NCBI GenBank assembly: GCA_009663005.1
Contig: VIGQ01001446.1
Coordinates: forward strand, 12,501-32,058
Source of the DNA: Actinidia chinensis
Lineage: Eukaryota; Streptophyta; Magnoliopsida; Ericales; Actinidiaceae
Direction: 5' to 3'
DNA length: 19,558 bases
Under the pieces are notes generated by a model that saw only the letters and a program-made list of their open reading frames with translations, did no database searches and was not told where the DNA came from. The translations under genes were made by a program, and so were the position numbers. Of the stretch, positions 1 to 8,840 are shown one piece after another (positions within the stretch are counted from its first letter, which is position 1; every line of letters begins with the position of its first letter).

Positions 1-1757
1 TCGAGTGAGTAAGTAAGTCGCAGAAAAGAAGGAAAAAGGAAGTTCAGTCTCAGGACTCGCAGAAAGGACAAGTTCAAAGTATCTCGAGGTCAAAAGGTTT
101 CCGCCGTGGGGAATTTCAGCGATGAGTTTTCGCTGGGCTTTGAAAACAATTTTTTCAAATATCGCACACGTTGCTTTTTTCTCTTATAAAAAAAACTCGG
201 GGAGGGAAGGCCCCAGGGACCCCCCCTTATAACCCCCTAACACCCCGCCCCCTTGTGCCAAAAAGCAGTGGAAAATTTTACCAAGGAGGTCAGAGCAGAG
301 GAAGCTCCCCGGGTAAGCAAGCTAGTTAGGGAGAGAAGTCCACCTTTGGAGTCTTAAAAGTGGGGGAGGCCCATGGCGGAAAGGCACGGGATAGGAGGCA
401 TTGTTGTCTCGGGGCTAGGTGACAGCAGAGGAACTAGAGGTAGGCGATTTTTTTTTTTATCTATTTAAGAGGAAAAAGAGGGGGAAAAGGCTAGGAGCGA
501 TTTAATAGGCTAAAAAGAAGGGAAGTCATTTGTTCTTTCGTCCTGTGTCCCATGTCAGGATTTTGAAAGAAAAGAATCCGGAGGGGAGCGCAGCCTCATG
601 GAAGTATGAAAAGGTTTAAACGCTCATACCAAATATATGGCCAGAAACCATTTTGAACATTTTATTAAACATTTCTTTTTTCGGTTTTTTTTTTTTTTTA
701 GTGGAAGGCCTCTTGCCTTTCTTAGAGAAGAATATGCCCACCCATAGGACTAGCTCGTCCGTAGGTAGGGCTCTGATGTTTCAGGCCAGGATTTTGCCCA
801 TGCGGTCTTACGGTGACGCTTGGAGAAGGAGTACCACGATTCCTTGAGAGAGCCATGAGGGGAACGTGGCCATCCCGGACCTATAGCAGGGAAGGGACTT
901 GATTTATTTACTTCCTGCCACAGGTTGAAGTAGGCCCAGAAGCCCATAAAAGAACAGAATCAGTCGTTTGCAACAATCTGGAAGAAAAAGCAAGGATAAA
1001 GAAGGTTGGAAGTGATAGGACGAGAAGAAACGGTTTGTTTTCAGATGGACGAAGTATCGTCAACGATAGGGCTTACGCGCACTCGAGAAAAACAAAAAGG
1101 GCAGAGAAAAAAAAGGCAAACCCAGAGGATTTTTCAAATAATCAAAGGAAGAAGACCCCCATAGCACTCAAAAAGGGAAAAGGGGGACGGGGCTCTTCCT
1201 CAGGAATTTGACGACCGCTGTGTGAAGTTGCTTTTTGATTTGAGGGGGATATTTGGGGATGAAAGGGAAGTTGGCCCAAGGGGTCATTAAGGTAAAGGGC
1301 CAAAAAGGGGATGTGCATCTTTTCTATAGGGGGGTCAGGTAAGTTTTTTTTCCCCCGGCCCACCAGAAGGATTGCCGAACCTGGAAAAATCCAGAGAGAG
1401 TAATCTGGAAGAAGGCTCAGGACTCAGATCAAAATGGGGGACAGAGTTTTTTCCTTAGATCTGTCATTCGCGTCTGTCCAGAGTGGTGGATTAAAGGAAA
1501 AAATTAAAAGGAAAAGACAAATTCGCGGTAAAGGGAAAAAGGGCGGTTGCTAGTCCTTCAAAGCGAAGAAAAGAAGAAGGAGCATGACAGAGAGATAGAG
1601 ATAGGGAAAAGGGCGGCAGATTGATTTTTTTTTTTGATGTTGGAGGATACTTTCCCAGCCTTACTTCAAATAGAGGGTTGTGTAAATGCCGAAGAGACGA
1701 AGAAAAAAAAAACGAAAAGGCTCGACCTAAGGGAGAGGAATACAACTGAGGGGGTTC

Positions 1758-1786
1758 AAAAAAAAAAAAAAAAAAACCCCCCCCCC
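1758..1786. repeat. Adjacent poly-A and poly-C homopolymers
   Basis: There are 19 A (1758-1776) directly followed by 10 C (1777-1786). Such paired long homopolymers are rare in real mitochondrial DNA and are a place where base calls are least reliable. Open frames crossing this point should not be trusted. Confidence 0.85.
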
Positions 1787-2652
1787 TCCATTTGGCTCTC
1801 CAAGATCGACGGAGCAGGCATGGAAGAGTGTCCAGGGAATGAGGGAATTCCAATGCTCCTTGACGCCTCTGGTTCTGCTCAACATTCTCTTCGGGCTCCC
1901 GTTGTTTGGAATTTGACGAAGGGCAGGTCCCTCCAACGAAGAGGAAGACAAATTTCCTTCGTCAACCCTTGCGAAGCTCTCCATCAAACATCATTGAAAG
2001 TTTTTTTTTTATGCAGGTTTGAAAGGGAGGGGGGTGCCATTGCTCCTCCGTCTTTTCCGGCAAAATTTGCTATGTTTCAACTATTGCCCACCCACATCGA
2101 CAAGGCCCGGACTCCAGCCATAAAATTGCAACCGGAGGGAATGAAACCGGATTTTGAATACCAAGAGGAAGTGAACCTCCTTGCCATAAGGGAAGGGTTA
2201 GATCCGTAGTAGTAGAGGGCTCCCTCTCTCCCTGCCTTTCGACGCTTGCTATTCTTCTCAGGGCAAACTTCCTTTTGAAGTAAAGCTTTCCAGTACTGGG
2301 ACTGAAGCTCAAGTAAGTTGAGAGTTCTCTTTGCTTCATTTTCAGGTTTTTTGGCCGTTAGGTGAGTTACTGTGTTGTCTAATAGGTTCGCTCTTAAAGG
2401 TCAAGTGGCTCAAGTCATAAGCGAAGGGAGGGGCTTTCTCACTCAAGCTCAAGGCCTACTTTTCTAGTTAGAGGACCAACGTATTGGGGCTTTGCTGGCT
2501 AACCGTTTGGGATCCGCTCAAGGACCTACTGGTGTAGGTAAAAGATCTCCATTGCGTTCCCCGGAATGGAGCGATCCTTTTTGAGGGAGAAACTATGAGC
2601 TTTTCAAAAAAAAAAGGTCGGAAAGAAAGAAATGCACCCGAGTTTAAGTTTA

Positions 2653-2680
2653 AATATATATAATATTATATTTATATATT
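2653..2680. repeat. AT-rich inverted repeat
   Basis: An 8-base arm AATATATA (2653-2660) has its exact complement TATATATT at 2673-2680 around a 12-base AT-only centre. The 12-base palindrome TATAATATTATA lies across the left half (2659-2670). The surroundings (about 2645-2690) are almost pure A/T. It could form a cruciform or hairpin, but AT-only inverted repeats also arise by chance, and no function can be assigned. Confidence 0.6.
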
Positions 2681-2707
2681 ATATTACCGGCTGGCTGCTT
2701 TTTATGC

Positions 2708-2729
2708 AAAAAAAAAAAAAAAAAAAAAA
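2708..2729. repeat. Poly-A run of 22
   Basis: An uninterrupted run of 22 A lies just right of the AT-rich inverted repeat. No gene end, poly-A signal or target-site duplication is visible around it, so I do not read it as a retroposon tail. Confidence 0.85.
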
Positions 2730-3610
2730 GACCAAAAAAACAGGATTGGGGATTTCCACTCATAAGGAAGGAAGGTGGAGATATCTTGGACAAGGGGTTG
2801 TCTTTTTGGTGTGAAAGATGGTGATGGTTGTTCAAAACTCCCGGAAATGGCAGTCTAGGAAATGGCGGGCTTTCCCTTCTGAACTGGACCGACTTGGGGA
2901 GGGTTTAACCCCTCATACGGCATACTCAAAGCCAATTCATTTCATCTGACCACCAAACAGTCATCAAATCTATCTCTCAGCGATTCCTTTCTCCGCAAAA
3001 TCACCCCCTTCCCAACCAGCCCGCCCGGAATCGATTCTGTAAGATCGGGCGCCTTTTTCTGCTGCTCTGGCCGCTCTAATTCAAAGGGAATTAAATTAAT
3101 CGGGTCCGAAACGTTGTCGGAACGAATTTCGTTTTGCTTTCTTTATCGAACAAAGCTTATTAGGGGGTCTGGTTTGGCCCCTATTTTCAACCATTCACAA
3201 GGCTGGCCGTCGGAACCAAGGCTTTGCGATTTACGGGACGGACACGGAGGAAGGGACACGCAGGCAGCGGAGAAAATGCAAAAAGGAGAAGAGCAAAGCA
3301 AAAAAAAAGAGGCAAAAGATTCCGACCCAGAGGCATGTATTGACTCAACCACCAAATAGTTGAATGAAAGGTAGCTTGCTTACTCTCAGCCACTAGTTAG
3401 AAGACCTGGGGACTTCGCTTAATGGCCTTTATGCAGTTAAAGAAAAGGGAAAAGAAGCAAAAGTGAAGGCGGGCTAAGTTCCATTCGAAAAAGTTTAAAC
3501 GTAACGGGGATATCGGATCTTGGGCACACCACTTAAACCTATTCCTCGGGATCCAGAAGGCGGGGGGAGACGGCGAGAGCAGGTCGGGGGTAAAAAGTGG
3601 ACAAAGGGAA

Positions 3611-3623
3611 GGGGGGGGGGGGG
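3611..3623. repeat. Poly-G run of 13
   Basis: Thirteen consecutive G lie in a long G/A-rich stretch (about 3550-3660). Two other runs of exactly 13 G or C occur at 8932-8944 and 10198-10210. The length is probably uncertain. Confidence 0.8.
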
Positions 3624-3685
3624 AACAGGGGAAAAAAAAAAGAGGGGGGGAAAAACAAGGTCCCATTCCTTCAAATATCATGATT

Positions 3686-3752
3686 GGGTTCGACCAGGCC
3701 AGATTCATGGAGTGAAAATATCATTAATCTGGGTCGACCAGGGCCAGGATCA
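3686..3752 (+). repeat. Two-copy direct repeat upstream of nad1 exon 1
   Basis: Two near-identical units of about 22 bases lie 45 bases apart: 3686-3706 and 3731-3752. Both contain a GGGT(T)CGACCAGG core followed by CCAG(G)ATCA-like sequence, differing by single-base insertions. They end 22 bases before the nad1 start codon, so they would lie in the 5' leader of that transcript. They could be a small duplication or a binding site for an RNA-processing factor; only the repeat itself is seen. Confidence 0.6.
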
Positions 3753-3773
3753 GAAGTGAATAGAAAATCTAAA

Positions 3774-4190
3774 ATGTTTAACATAGCTGTTTCCAAGCGG
3801 AAGGAAATACTTGGAATAATTTCTACCACTTCTACTAGGAGTAAGCCTTTTTAGTGGCTAGCTGAAACGTAATAAAGAATTGGCTTTTGTTGCAACGTCG
3901 AAAGGGTCGCCCTGATGTAGTTGGATTCGTTTGGATTGTTTTACAACCTCTAGCAGGATTGTTGAAAATAATTGATTCAAAAGAAACCTTATTTCACAAG
4001 GTAGGTGCAAATTCTCCTTTTAGAAGGCTCCCAGTGGCTACATTTTGTTAAGGTCTGGTCGCTCGGGCCGGTTGACCTTTGATTATGGTATGGTATTTGT
4101 TCAGATCCGAAATAGGGCTTACTTTATTTGTTTTGCCATATCTTCGCTAGGTGTTTATGGAATTATTATTAGCAGGTCGGTTCTAGTAAT
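3774..4190 (+). pseudogene. nad1: nad1 exon 1, NADH dehydrogenase subunit 1 (frame broken as given)
   Basis: This is the first exon of mitochondrial nad1. ND1 is a membrane subunit of respiratory complex I in the inner membrane, close to the quinone-binding site. The blocks seen in order are EILGI (3804-3818), QRRKG (3893-3907), PVATF (4031-4045), FDYGMV (4078-4095) and FAISSLGVYGIII (4132-4170). They lie in three different frames because of many single-base insertions and some losses, with stops between them. The start is an ATG at 3774, followed by sequence matching the usual N-terminus (ATAGCTGTT). From family knowledge, angiosperm exon 1 is 387 bases (129 codons, ending in SSN); here the same span takes 417. 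The exon ends near AGTAAT at 4190. CGG at 4064-4066 and 4178-4180 and CCG at 4107-4109 keep a genomic C at positions I recall as RNA-editing sites, so this is not a retroprocessed cDNA copy. I label it a pseudogene because the given frame is broken; sequencing error could equally explain the breaks. Confidence 0.88.
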
Positions 4191-4480
4191 TAGGGGGGGC
4201 GGCCGTTTAGGTCCGCCTATGATACTAGGTTTTTAACGTAGTCCAAAAAAATGGGTTTGTTGGCCGCAGGTGTGTTTGAACGTCTAACTCTTACACAAGG
4301 TGTTGGGATTACAGGGCTAGGGCTCGCATTTAAACCTTTTCTTTCATTCATAAAGAGGGCCCTGGTCGGTCCAACTTTTCTGGGGCCGGGATCGGGAAGT
4401 CATTAAAATCAAAAAGAGATCTTTCTCTTCGCAACATCAGATCAAGAGGGGAAGGGTTAAGCTTGTTCAAGATGGCCTAT
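4191..4480 (+). other. 5' half of trans-spliced group II intron after nad1 exon 1
   Basis: After exon 1 the coding similarity stops and a G-rich start follows, with a GGCGG (about 4199-4203) and CCGCC pair that could close a stem around TTTAGGT. In angiosperms the first nad1 intron (nad1i394) is split, and exon 1 carries only the 5' part of domain I onward; exon 2 lies elsewhere. No exon 2 or domain V/VI hairpin is visible downstream, which fits the split arrangement. The right limit (about 4480, where AT-rich spacer begins) is a guess. The assignment rests on position next to the exon more than on a full structural match. Confidence 0.55.
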
Positions 4481-4713
4481 AATATAATCCAAAATTCCTT
4501 TTATTCTTATTATATAATATAAATAAAAAAAAAGATTCGTTGTCTTTTAACGGGCTGTTCTTCTTGTTCCCACGCTTACTAAGGACCTATAGGTTTGCCT
4601 ACTTTACTTAGAAATATAATTGAAGGGGAATGGGTTTTATTTATCAAAAAAGGGAAAAAAACAAAAAGGGCGCTACTTAGCCCCCTACGTACAGTCCCCC
4701 CGAAAGTGTCAGC

Positions 4714-4731
4714 GGCTAGTTAAGCCTAGCC
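4714..4731. terminator. Stem-loop 1 of a double hairpin
   Basis: A perfect 6-base stem, GGCTAG (4714-4719) and CTAGCC (4726-4731), encloses a 6-base loop TTAAGC. It lies 3 bases before a second, longer stem-loop. In plant mitochondria single or double stem-loops often mark mature transcript 3' ends by blocking exonucleases. It lies about 520 bases downstream of nad1 exon 1 on the same strand, so it could close the 5' precursor of the trans-splicing pair. That role is inference. Confidence 0.45.
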
Positions 4732-4734
4732 AAA

Positions 4735-4758
4735 CCTACTATTGGATTGTATAGTAGG
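4735..4758. terminator. Stem-loop 2 of a double hairpin
   Basis: CCTACTAT (4735-4742) pairs perfectly with ATAGTAGG (4751-4758) around an 8-base loop. The stem can extend by two A-T pairs if one extra G (4759) bulges out, a kind of extra base common in this window. With the preceding hairpin it forms a compact double stem-loop. This is a candidate RNA 3'-end stability element, not a demonstrated one. Confidence 0.5.
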
Positions 4759-4832
4759 GTTATAGTCAAAGTAGGCCGAGCGAGGGTTTAGCGAGACGCT
4801 TAGGCTTAATAGATAAAGAGAGCCGTCGCGTT

Positions 4833-4855
4833 GCGTAGCCTTCATTTTACTACGC
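4833..4855. repeat. Stem-loop with 6-base stem
   Basis: GCGTAG (4833-4838) and CTACGC (4850-4855) pair around an 11-base loop. A run of 20 A begins 5 bases later (4860-4879). Superficially it resembles a bacterial hairpin followed by a homopolymer, but for a + strand transcript the run is A, not U. On the - strand the U run would precede the stem, so it is not a classical intrinsic terminator. Confidence 0.4.
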
Positions 4856-4859
4856 TACG

Positions 4860-4879
4860 AAAAAAAAAAAAAAAAAAAA
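4860..4879. repeat. Poly-A run of 20
   Basis: Twenty consecutive A lie immediately right of the GCGTAG/CTACGC stem-loop. The length is likely unreliable. Confidence 0.8.
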
Positions 4880-5217
4880 GGTTACGAAGTTTTAACTTAA
4901 GTAACTTCTTTAGCTCGAACACATAGGAGAGTCAAGGGGGAAGGCCATACCATAATAGAGAAACAGCTGTTCGCTGGCCTTTCTAAGTCTAACTTTCGCT
5001 CCAACTACTGAAAAAAGGTGCCAAACCGCTTTGACACTGATAGAACTACTTTAAGATGCAATTCACAAAGGCCCTACTTAGTTGACTGACAAAATGGACA
5101 AAAAAAAGGCTTGCGAAACTAAGTAGGGGCCTGGAGGGCCCCCCTGCTAATCGTATTTAAATCTAAGGAGCATGACCGCAACAAAAGGATGGGGTCCCCT
5201 ATGCATACATTCTTTCC

Positions 5218-5293
5218 GGAGGAGGGGGAAGAAAGAAAAGAAAGGGGACGAAGGAAAGGAAAGAAAGAAAGGGAAAAAGAAAAGAAAAGAAAA
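5218..5293 (+). repeat. Polypurine tract, GAAA-type
   Basis: Seventy-six bases are purine on the + strand except for a single C at 5249. They consist of irregular GAAA, GGAAA and AAAAG units, so this is a degenerate purine microsatellite rather than a clean tandem repeat. Homopurine tracts of this length can adopt triple-helix forms, but no function is evident. It ends about 25 bases before dispersed-repeat copy A. Confidence 0.85.
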
Positions 5294-5318
5294 TCAAACT
5301 AAGTACCCCCATCATTGG

Positions 5319-5470
5319 TGAACCTCTCCTTGTGATCGGGGGAGATGAGGGATGGAGTAGATGGCCTCCCCCAGCCGGGGGGCGGGATTCGAAATAGGGT
5401 GAAGTTTCCTTTTAGGGTAAGCCCCACCGCCAACAGTATCCTTAAACTTCGTTGCTTGGTGGAGAGAAGC
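5319..5470 (+). repeat. Dispersed repeat, copy A
   Basis: This copy shares a series of collinear blocks with 8841-8988. The blocks are a TGAACCTCTCCTTGTG-like start, CCAGCCGGGGGGC, GAAGTTTCCTTTTAGG, CCACCGCCAACA, TATCCTTAAAC, and a final GCTTGGTGGAGAGAAG. The copies differ by single-base indels and by a stretch between the first and second block. Neither copy encodes an unbroken product that I recognise. A 115-codon open frame runs across it on the - strand (5312-5659), but it has no family match that I can name. Confidence 0.8.
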
Positions 5471-5667
5471 GAACAAAGGTAACGCTCGGGGCTTGCTGTC
5501 TTGGTTCTTCTGTCGAGGAACTGGAATGGCTCGCCCCAGCTCGGTCAGATTGGAGCAGATGGTTTTTTTTTTTTGGAGAAAAATCTTACCCATTTTCGGG
5601 GGACAAAGGGCGGGAACGGAACCTCTCGATCTACTTACAGCAGCCCAGGAATAAAACAAAACGGGCG

Positions 5668-5713
5668 CGTCTAGGCGTTTCCTCTTGCTCCCGTCCCCCC
5701 TACGCCTAGGACG
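5668..5713. repeat. Inverted repeat, 10-11 base arms
   Basis: CGTCTAGGCG (5668-5677) is the complement of CGCCTAGGACG (5703-5713) apart from one missing C in the left arm. The loop is 25 bases and pyrimidine-rich. If the missing C is an error the arms would be a perfect 11-base inverted repeat with BlnI/AvrII-like CCTAGG cores. It could form a hairpin in RNA or be a small recombination relic; no neighbouring gene gives it a role. Confidence 0.55.
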
Positions 5714-5719
5714 TTGTCT

Positions 5720-8700
5720 GGGCCAAGAAGGCCATAGTTTTCATAGTTTAGCAAAGTTTTAGTTGCTGTTTCCATTGGTTGTTTTTTTCTTCGTTGTTGA
5801 TAACGGCACAGGCAAGACCCAGGGGCCAGATGATGTCTGCTGGTTGGTAGTGAGAGGACCTCTTATAAACTGCATAACCAAAAAGGGGCGCTAGGTTAAA
5901 AAACAATCATTTCTTTTGTTTCTTGCTCTACCATTAGCAGCGGAAGAAAAGGGGAGTCTATCTATCTGCCTAGGCTTTTGGTAAGATTTCCCCAAACGCA
6001 AATCCAAAAAAACCGTAATCCACGAATTCCCGTCAGTGGATAAGTCCGACGACTCAGAGCGTGCGGAAATGACTTCTCGTCGGTGGATCTGATTCTAAGT
6101 TAGGGAAATAATACATACCAAAAAGGTTTCGGAAAGAAGGAAAAGGCGCATCAAGAGGAGTTTCTAGTTCCAACTCACCCTGATGTCTCACCTCACTCAC
6201 ATGGAGTGGAAAAAGCGACTGGATGCATCAGTCCGGGAAGGAAATGCACACCGTGTGAGGACCAGATGCATATTAGGGGAGTCCACACTTACACAAGCAC
6301 CCAGAAGCACCGGTGGTAACACTGACTCTAGGTCTGATTTGGAGCCCAGTTTGACTCAATTTTCAAAGTGGGAAAGCCCGTTCCCTTTTCCTTTTCCTAT
6401 AATTGAAGAAGAAAAAGTAGGACCATGTACCGGGGTTATGTAATGTATTGGGGGGGTCATTTCAAATTTCCTAGCATGGCGCTATTGACTGACTTGAGGC
6501 CCGATCCCGAATGCGGTCGGGGGATGTCAAATCTTGGTCGATAAGTATGTGGTAAACGGTAGTGGAAAAACATAGCCCATTGGGAAGCGGTTTTGAGGTT
6601 TCCCTCGCCAAACTCTGTGGATGGTTATTTATAGGAATCCTGGGCTGCCAAATCCTCTTTAGTACTCGCGCTTGTAATACCAGTTTTGTAGTTGCCATCT
6701 TCCAATCCCAGAAGAGGTTCTCTAGAATTACGTGCCTACCGAACATTGGGCACGATCGCTTTGGGGCTCGTAGTAAGCGAACTCAAAGATGCTGCAAATT
6801 GCAAAAAAGGGCCGGGGTTCGGTTCGAAATGAAAACCACTCGATTTTCTTGGAGTCTTGGGAAAGCTTTCTTCCTCTGCTATGGCTTTTCTTCCTTCTCC
6901 TTCTTTTGTTTTCGCCGGGACAGTGATTTGGGGTTGTTGGGGGGCCCGTTCTTCGTCTCTGTGGAGTTTCTTTCTATGCTCAAGCGCTTTGGGTCTCACA
7001 TCTTTATTACCTGGCTTTTTAGGGGTTGCTTCGGTCATTCATTCATCCTGATCATCTTGGACTGGGTGAAAAAGCTACTATCGCTAACAGGAGGATTATA
7101 AGTAAGGATCTGGCTCGTTATGCTTGAAACAGATTTGAAAATGGAAAAGCCCCTCGTTTGGTTAAACTTTCTCAAAGGCTTGTCCCCTTCTTGAATCAAG
7201 AGTTCTGCTCTTTTGCTTTGAAAGATTGGGGATTCCGTTAAAGGGTGGAGTTTTTTTCTGAGTTTTTGGGAGTTTTCGTTTTCTTCCTTCTTATCGTGCA
7301 TTACGGACATTGCCCAAGAATCGCTCTGCAAACGGGAAACCTTCGAAAGAGATCCTTGGATGGGAAGCACAGCGTTCATAAAGCAGTTCATGCGGTATGG
7401 TAACCGATGAGGAGAGAGACTTGAAGCCAACTCTTAGGACCCAATCGTGAAAACATTAGCCCCTTTCGAGAAATCCTGATTTTTCGAGAATGTGAAGCCG
7501 TCAGTTAGCTACCTTCAGGGCCCTTCGGTTTCCAATTTCACTTCGATAGTAGGTCCAAGCCCCCTTTCAAAGTCAGTATTCAGGGATGCTCTCTAAAAAG
7601 CCAAAAGCCCAAATGGCAGTTACTATAGCTGGAATTCTCCCTCCTCTTAGCGGTCTGGGTGGGCCAAAAACTCATTGAAAATGAGACTACGATCTGGCCC
7701 GGAACTTAGTCCAGTTCCTATTGAGATGGAAGGGAGAATCAAAGCAACTCTTAGCAACTCTTATAAGGATGATGGGATGATTAGGAAGGAAAAAACCACT
7801 GATAGGCATTTGCAGTGCTTCTTTCCGATCGATATGATATACCAAGGCAGGCTGGGGTTGGGGACGGTACGGTTCTTCTTTCCGTTCCTACAGCCGTGGC
7901 AGAGAGTGTTGATTATCCAATAGCAAGGTGGCTTACTGGGGTAGGGTCTTCTCGAAAATGGTTATTTAGTATGGGACAGGGCAAGAGATACTAATAGGGA
8001 TTGGGAAAGCTGCTCCTGGGGGGCGGTTTTTACCCTAGTTAGGGCTTTGAAGTAGCCTCTTTTCCACCGGTGACTTTAGGGTGGAAATACTATTGATCGT
8101 GAACTGGGGGCTGAAAGATAAGATAACAGGCCTAGTCGGAAAAGCCATCCATGTGATTTGGATAATCCGGCTGTGGCCAACTTAGCGAACTGGAGGGACG
8201 GCAAGAGATCGATTGATCAATCTTAGCTCTTCTCTTTCTTATAACTTGGCCTTCCTTTGCAATTTCGTTGGCTTTCTTGCTTTTCGAAGGGCCGGGAAAA
8301 AAGAGCGAGATGAGGGGCTGCCCCTTTGTTGGCCTTCGAAGCCCACCTTAATAATAAGCGTTGATCCCCATGGAATTCTTTGGAGGCCTCTTACCTACCT
8401 TTTCCAAACTTGGGCTAGGGGCCCTTCGAGCCCCTTTTTTCTTTGACATGTCTTATTACCTTATTTCTTGTTCTTTACACTGGTGCCTTTCTCTATAAAA
8501 ATCCGGAATATATCCCTGAGGGTGTGAGGTGAACAAAAATTGGAACTTGACTAACGTTCAATGCGCTTACTCGCTAGTTTTTTGGGCCTTCTTATCGTCT
8601 GACTCTTCTCCTTTCTTAACTTTCTATTTAGAGCATTAAGGAGAAGGGAGGATATTCTCGGTCAATAGACAGATACCTCGAAAGGCTGACTGAGGGTAAT

Positions 8701-8840
8701 GACCAGAGGAGAGTAAATATATTATTTTTTCTTTATTGCGAAGTCATGTCATAGTACCAAGGACCGTCCTGACATTCGAAGATCTTCCTATGAAGAAAAA
8801 CTATAAATAAAAAAGGACCAATCTGATATATAGTTGGAAA
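5720..8840. other. Gene-free spacer between the two dispersed repeats
   Basis: No gene is recognised. The longest open frames are 6562-7101 (+, 179 codons, with hydrophobic stretches) and 7035-7430 (-, 131 codons, charged, lysine-rich). They overlap at their ends, and neither translation matches a mitochondrial protein family known to me. With the indel load seen in the real genes, long open frames cannot be used as evidence for or against coding. A stem-loop lies at 8061-8087. Confidence 0.45.
8061..8087. repeat. Stem-loop with perfect 8-base stem
   Basis: TTTCCACC (8061-8068) pairs exactly with GGTGGAAA (8080-8087) around an 11-base loop. No gene is recognised on either side, so it is reported only as a candidate RNA processing or stability hairpin. 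Confidence 0.5.

Larger units (their letters stand above)
1..3680. other. Gene-free spacer, left part of window
   Basis: I recognise no protein, tRNA or rRNA gene in this stretch on either strand. The longest open frame (1634-2209, + strand, 191 codons) crosses a run of 19 A followed by 10 C and has a lysine/proline-rich low-complexity translation, so I read it as chance. The stretch has many homopolymers, purine-rich patches and one AT-rich inverted repeat near 2653-2680. It resembles plant mitochondrial intergenic DNA, but that reading rests mainly on the genes further right. Confidence 0.55.
4480..5310. other. Spacer with hairpins, no gene
   Basis: No gene is recognised here. The stretch opens with an AT-rich patch (about 4485-4530). 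It holds three hairpins between 4714 and 4855, a run of 20 A (4860-4879) and a polypurine tract at its right end. The hairpins are described separately. Confidence 0.55.

Noticed and set aside
1634..2209. 191-codon open frame on the + strand
   Set aside because: It passes through long poly-A and poly-C runs, its translation is low-complexity in the first half, and no domain is recognisable.
4545..4575. CTTTTAAC resembling the anticodon loop of tRNA-Lys
   Set aside because: No T arm or acceptor pair lies at the required distance on either side.
5380..5400. ATTCGAA inside a GC-rich context, resembling a tRNA T arm
   Set aside because: No matching acceptor stem, anticodon arm or D arm could be drawn around it, and copy B of the repeat does not keep the pattern.
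6562..7101. 179-codon open frame with hydrophobic stretches that could suggest a membrane protein
   Set aside because: Neighbouring frames are also hydrophobic because the stretch is T-rich. No known mitochondrial membrane protein motif was found, and frames are unreliable here.
7090..7105. ATTATAAGTAAGG resembling a plant mitochondrial promoter core
   Set aside because: It is a short, loose match with no gene downstream; such strings are expected by chance in this much AT-containing sequence.
7035..7430. 131-codon charged open frame on the - strand
   Set aside because: I compared it by eye with plant mitochondrial ribosomal and respiratory proteins I know and found no convincing match.
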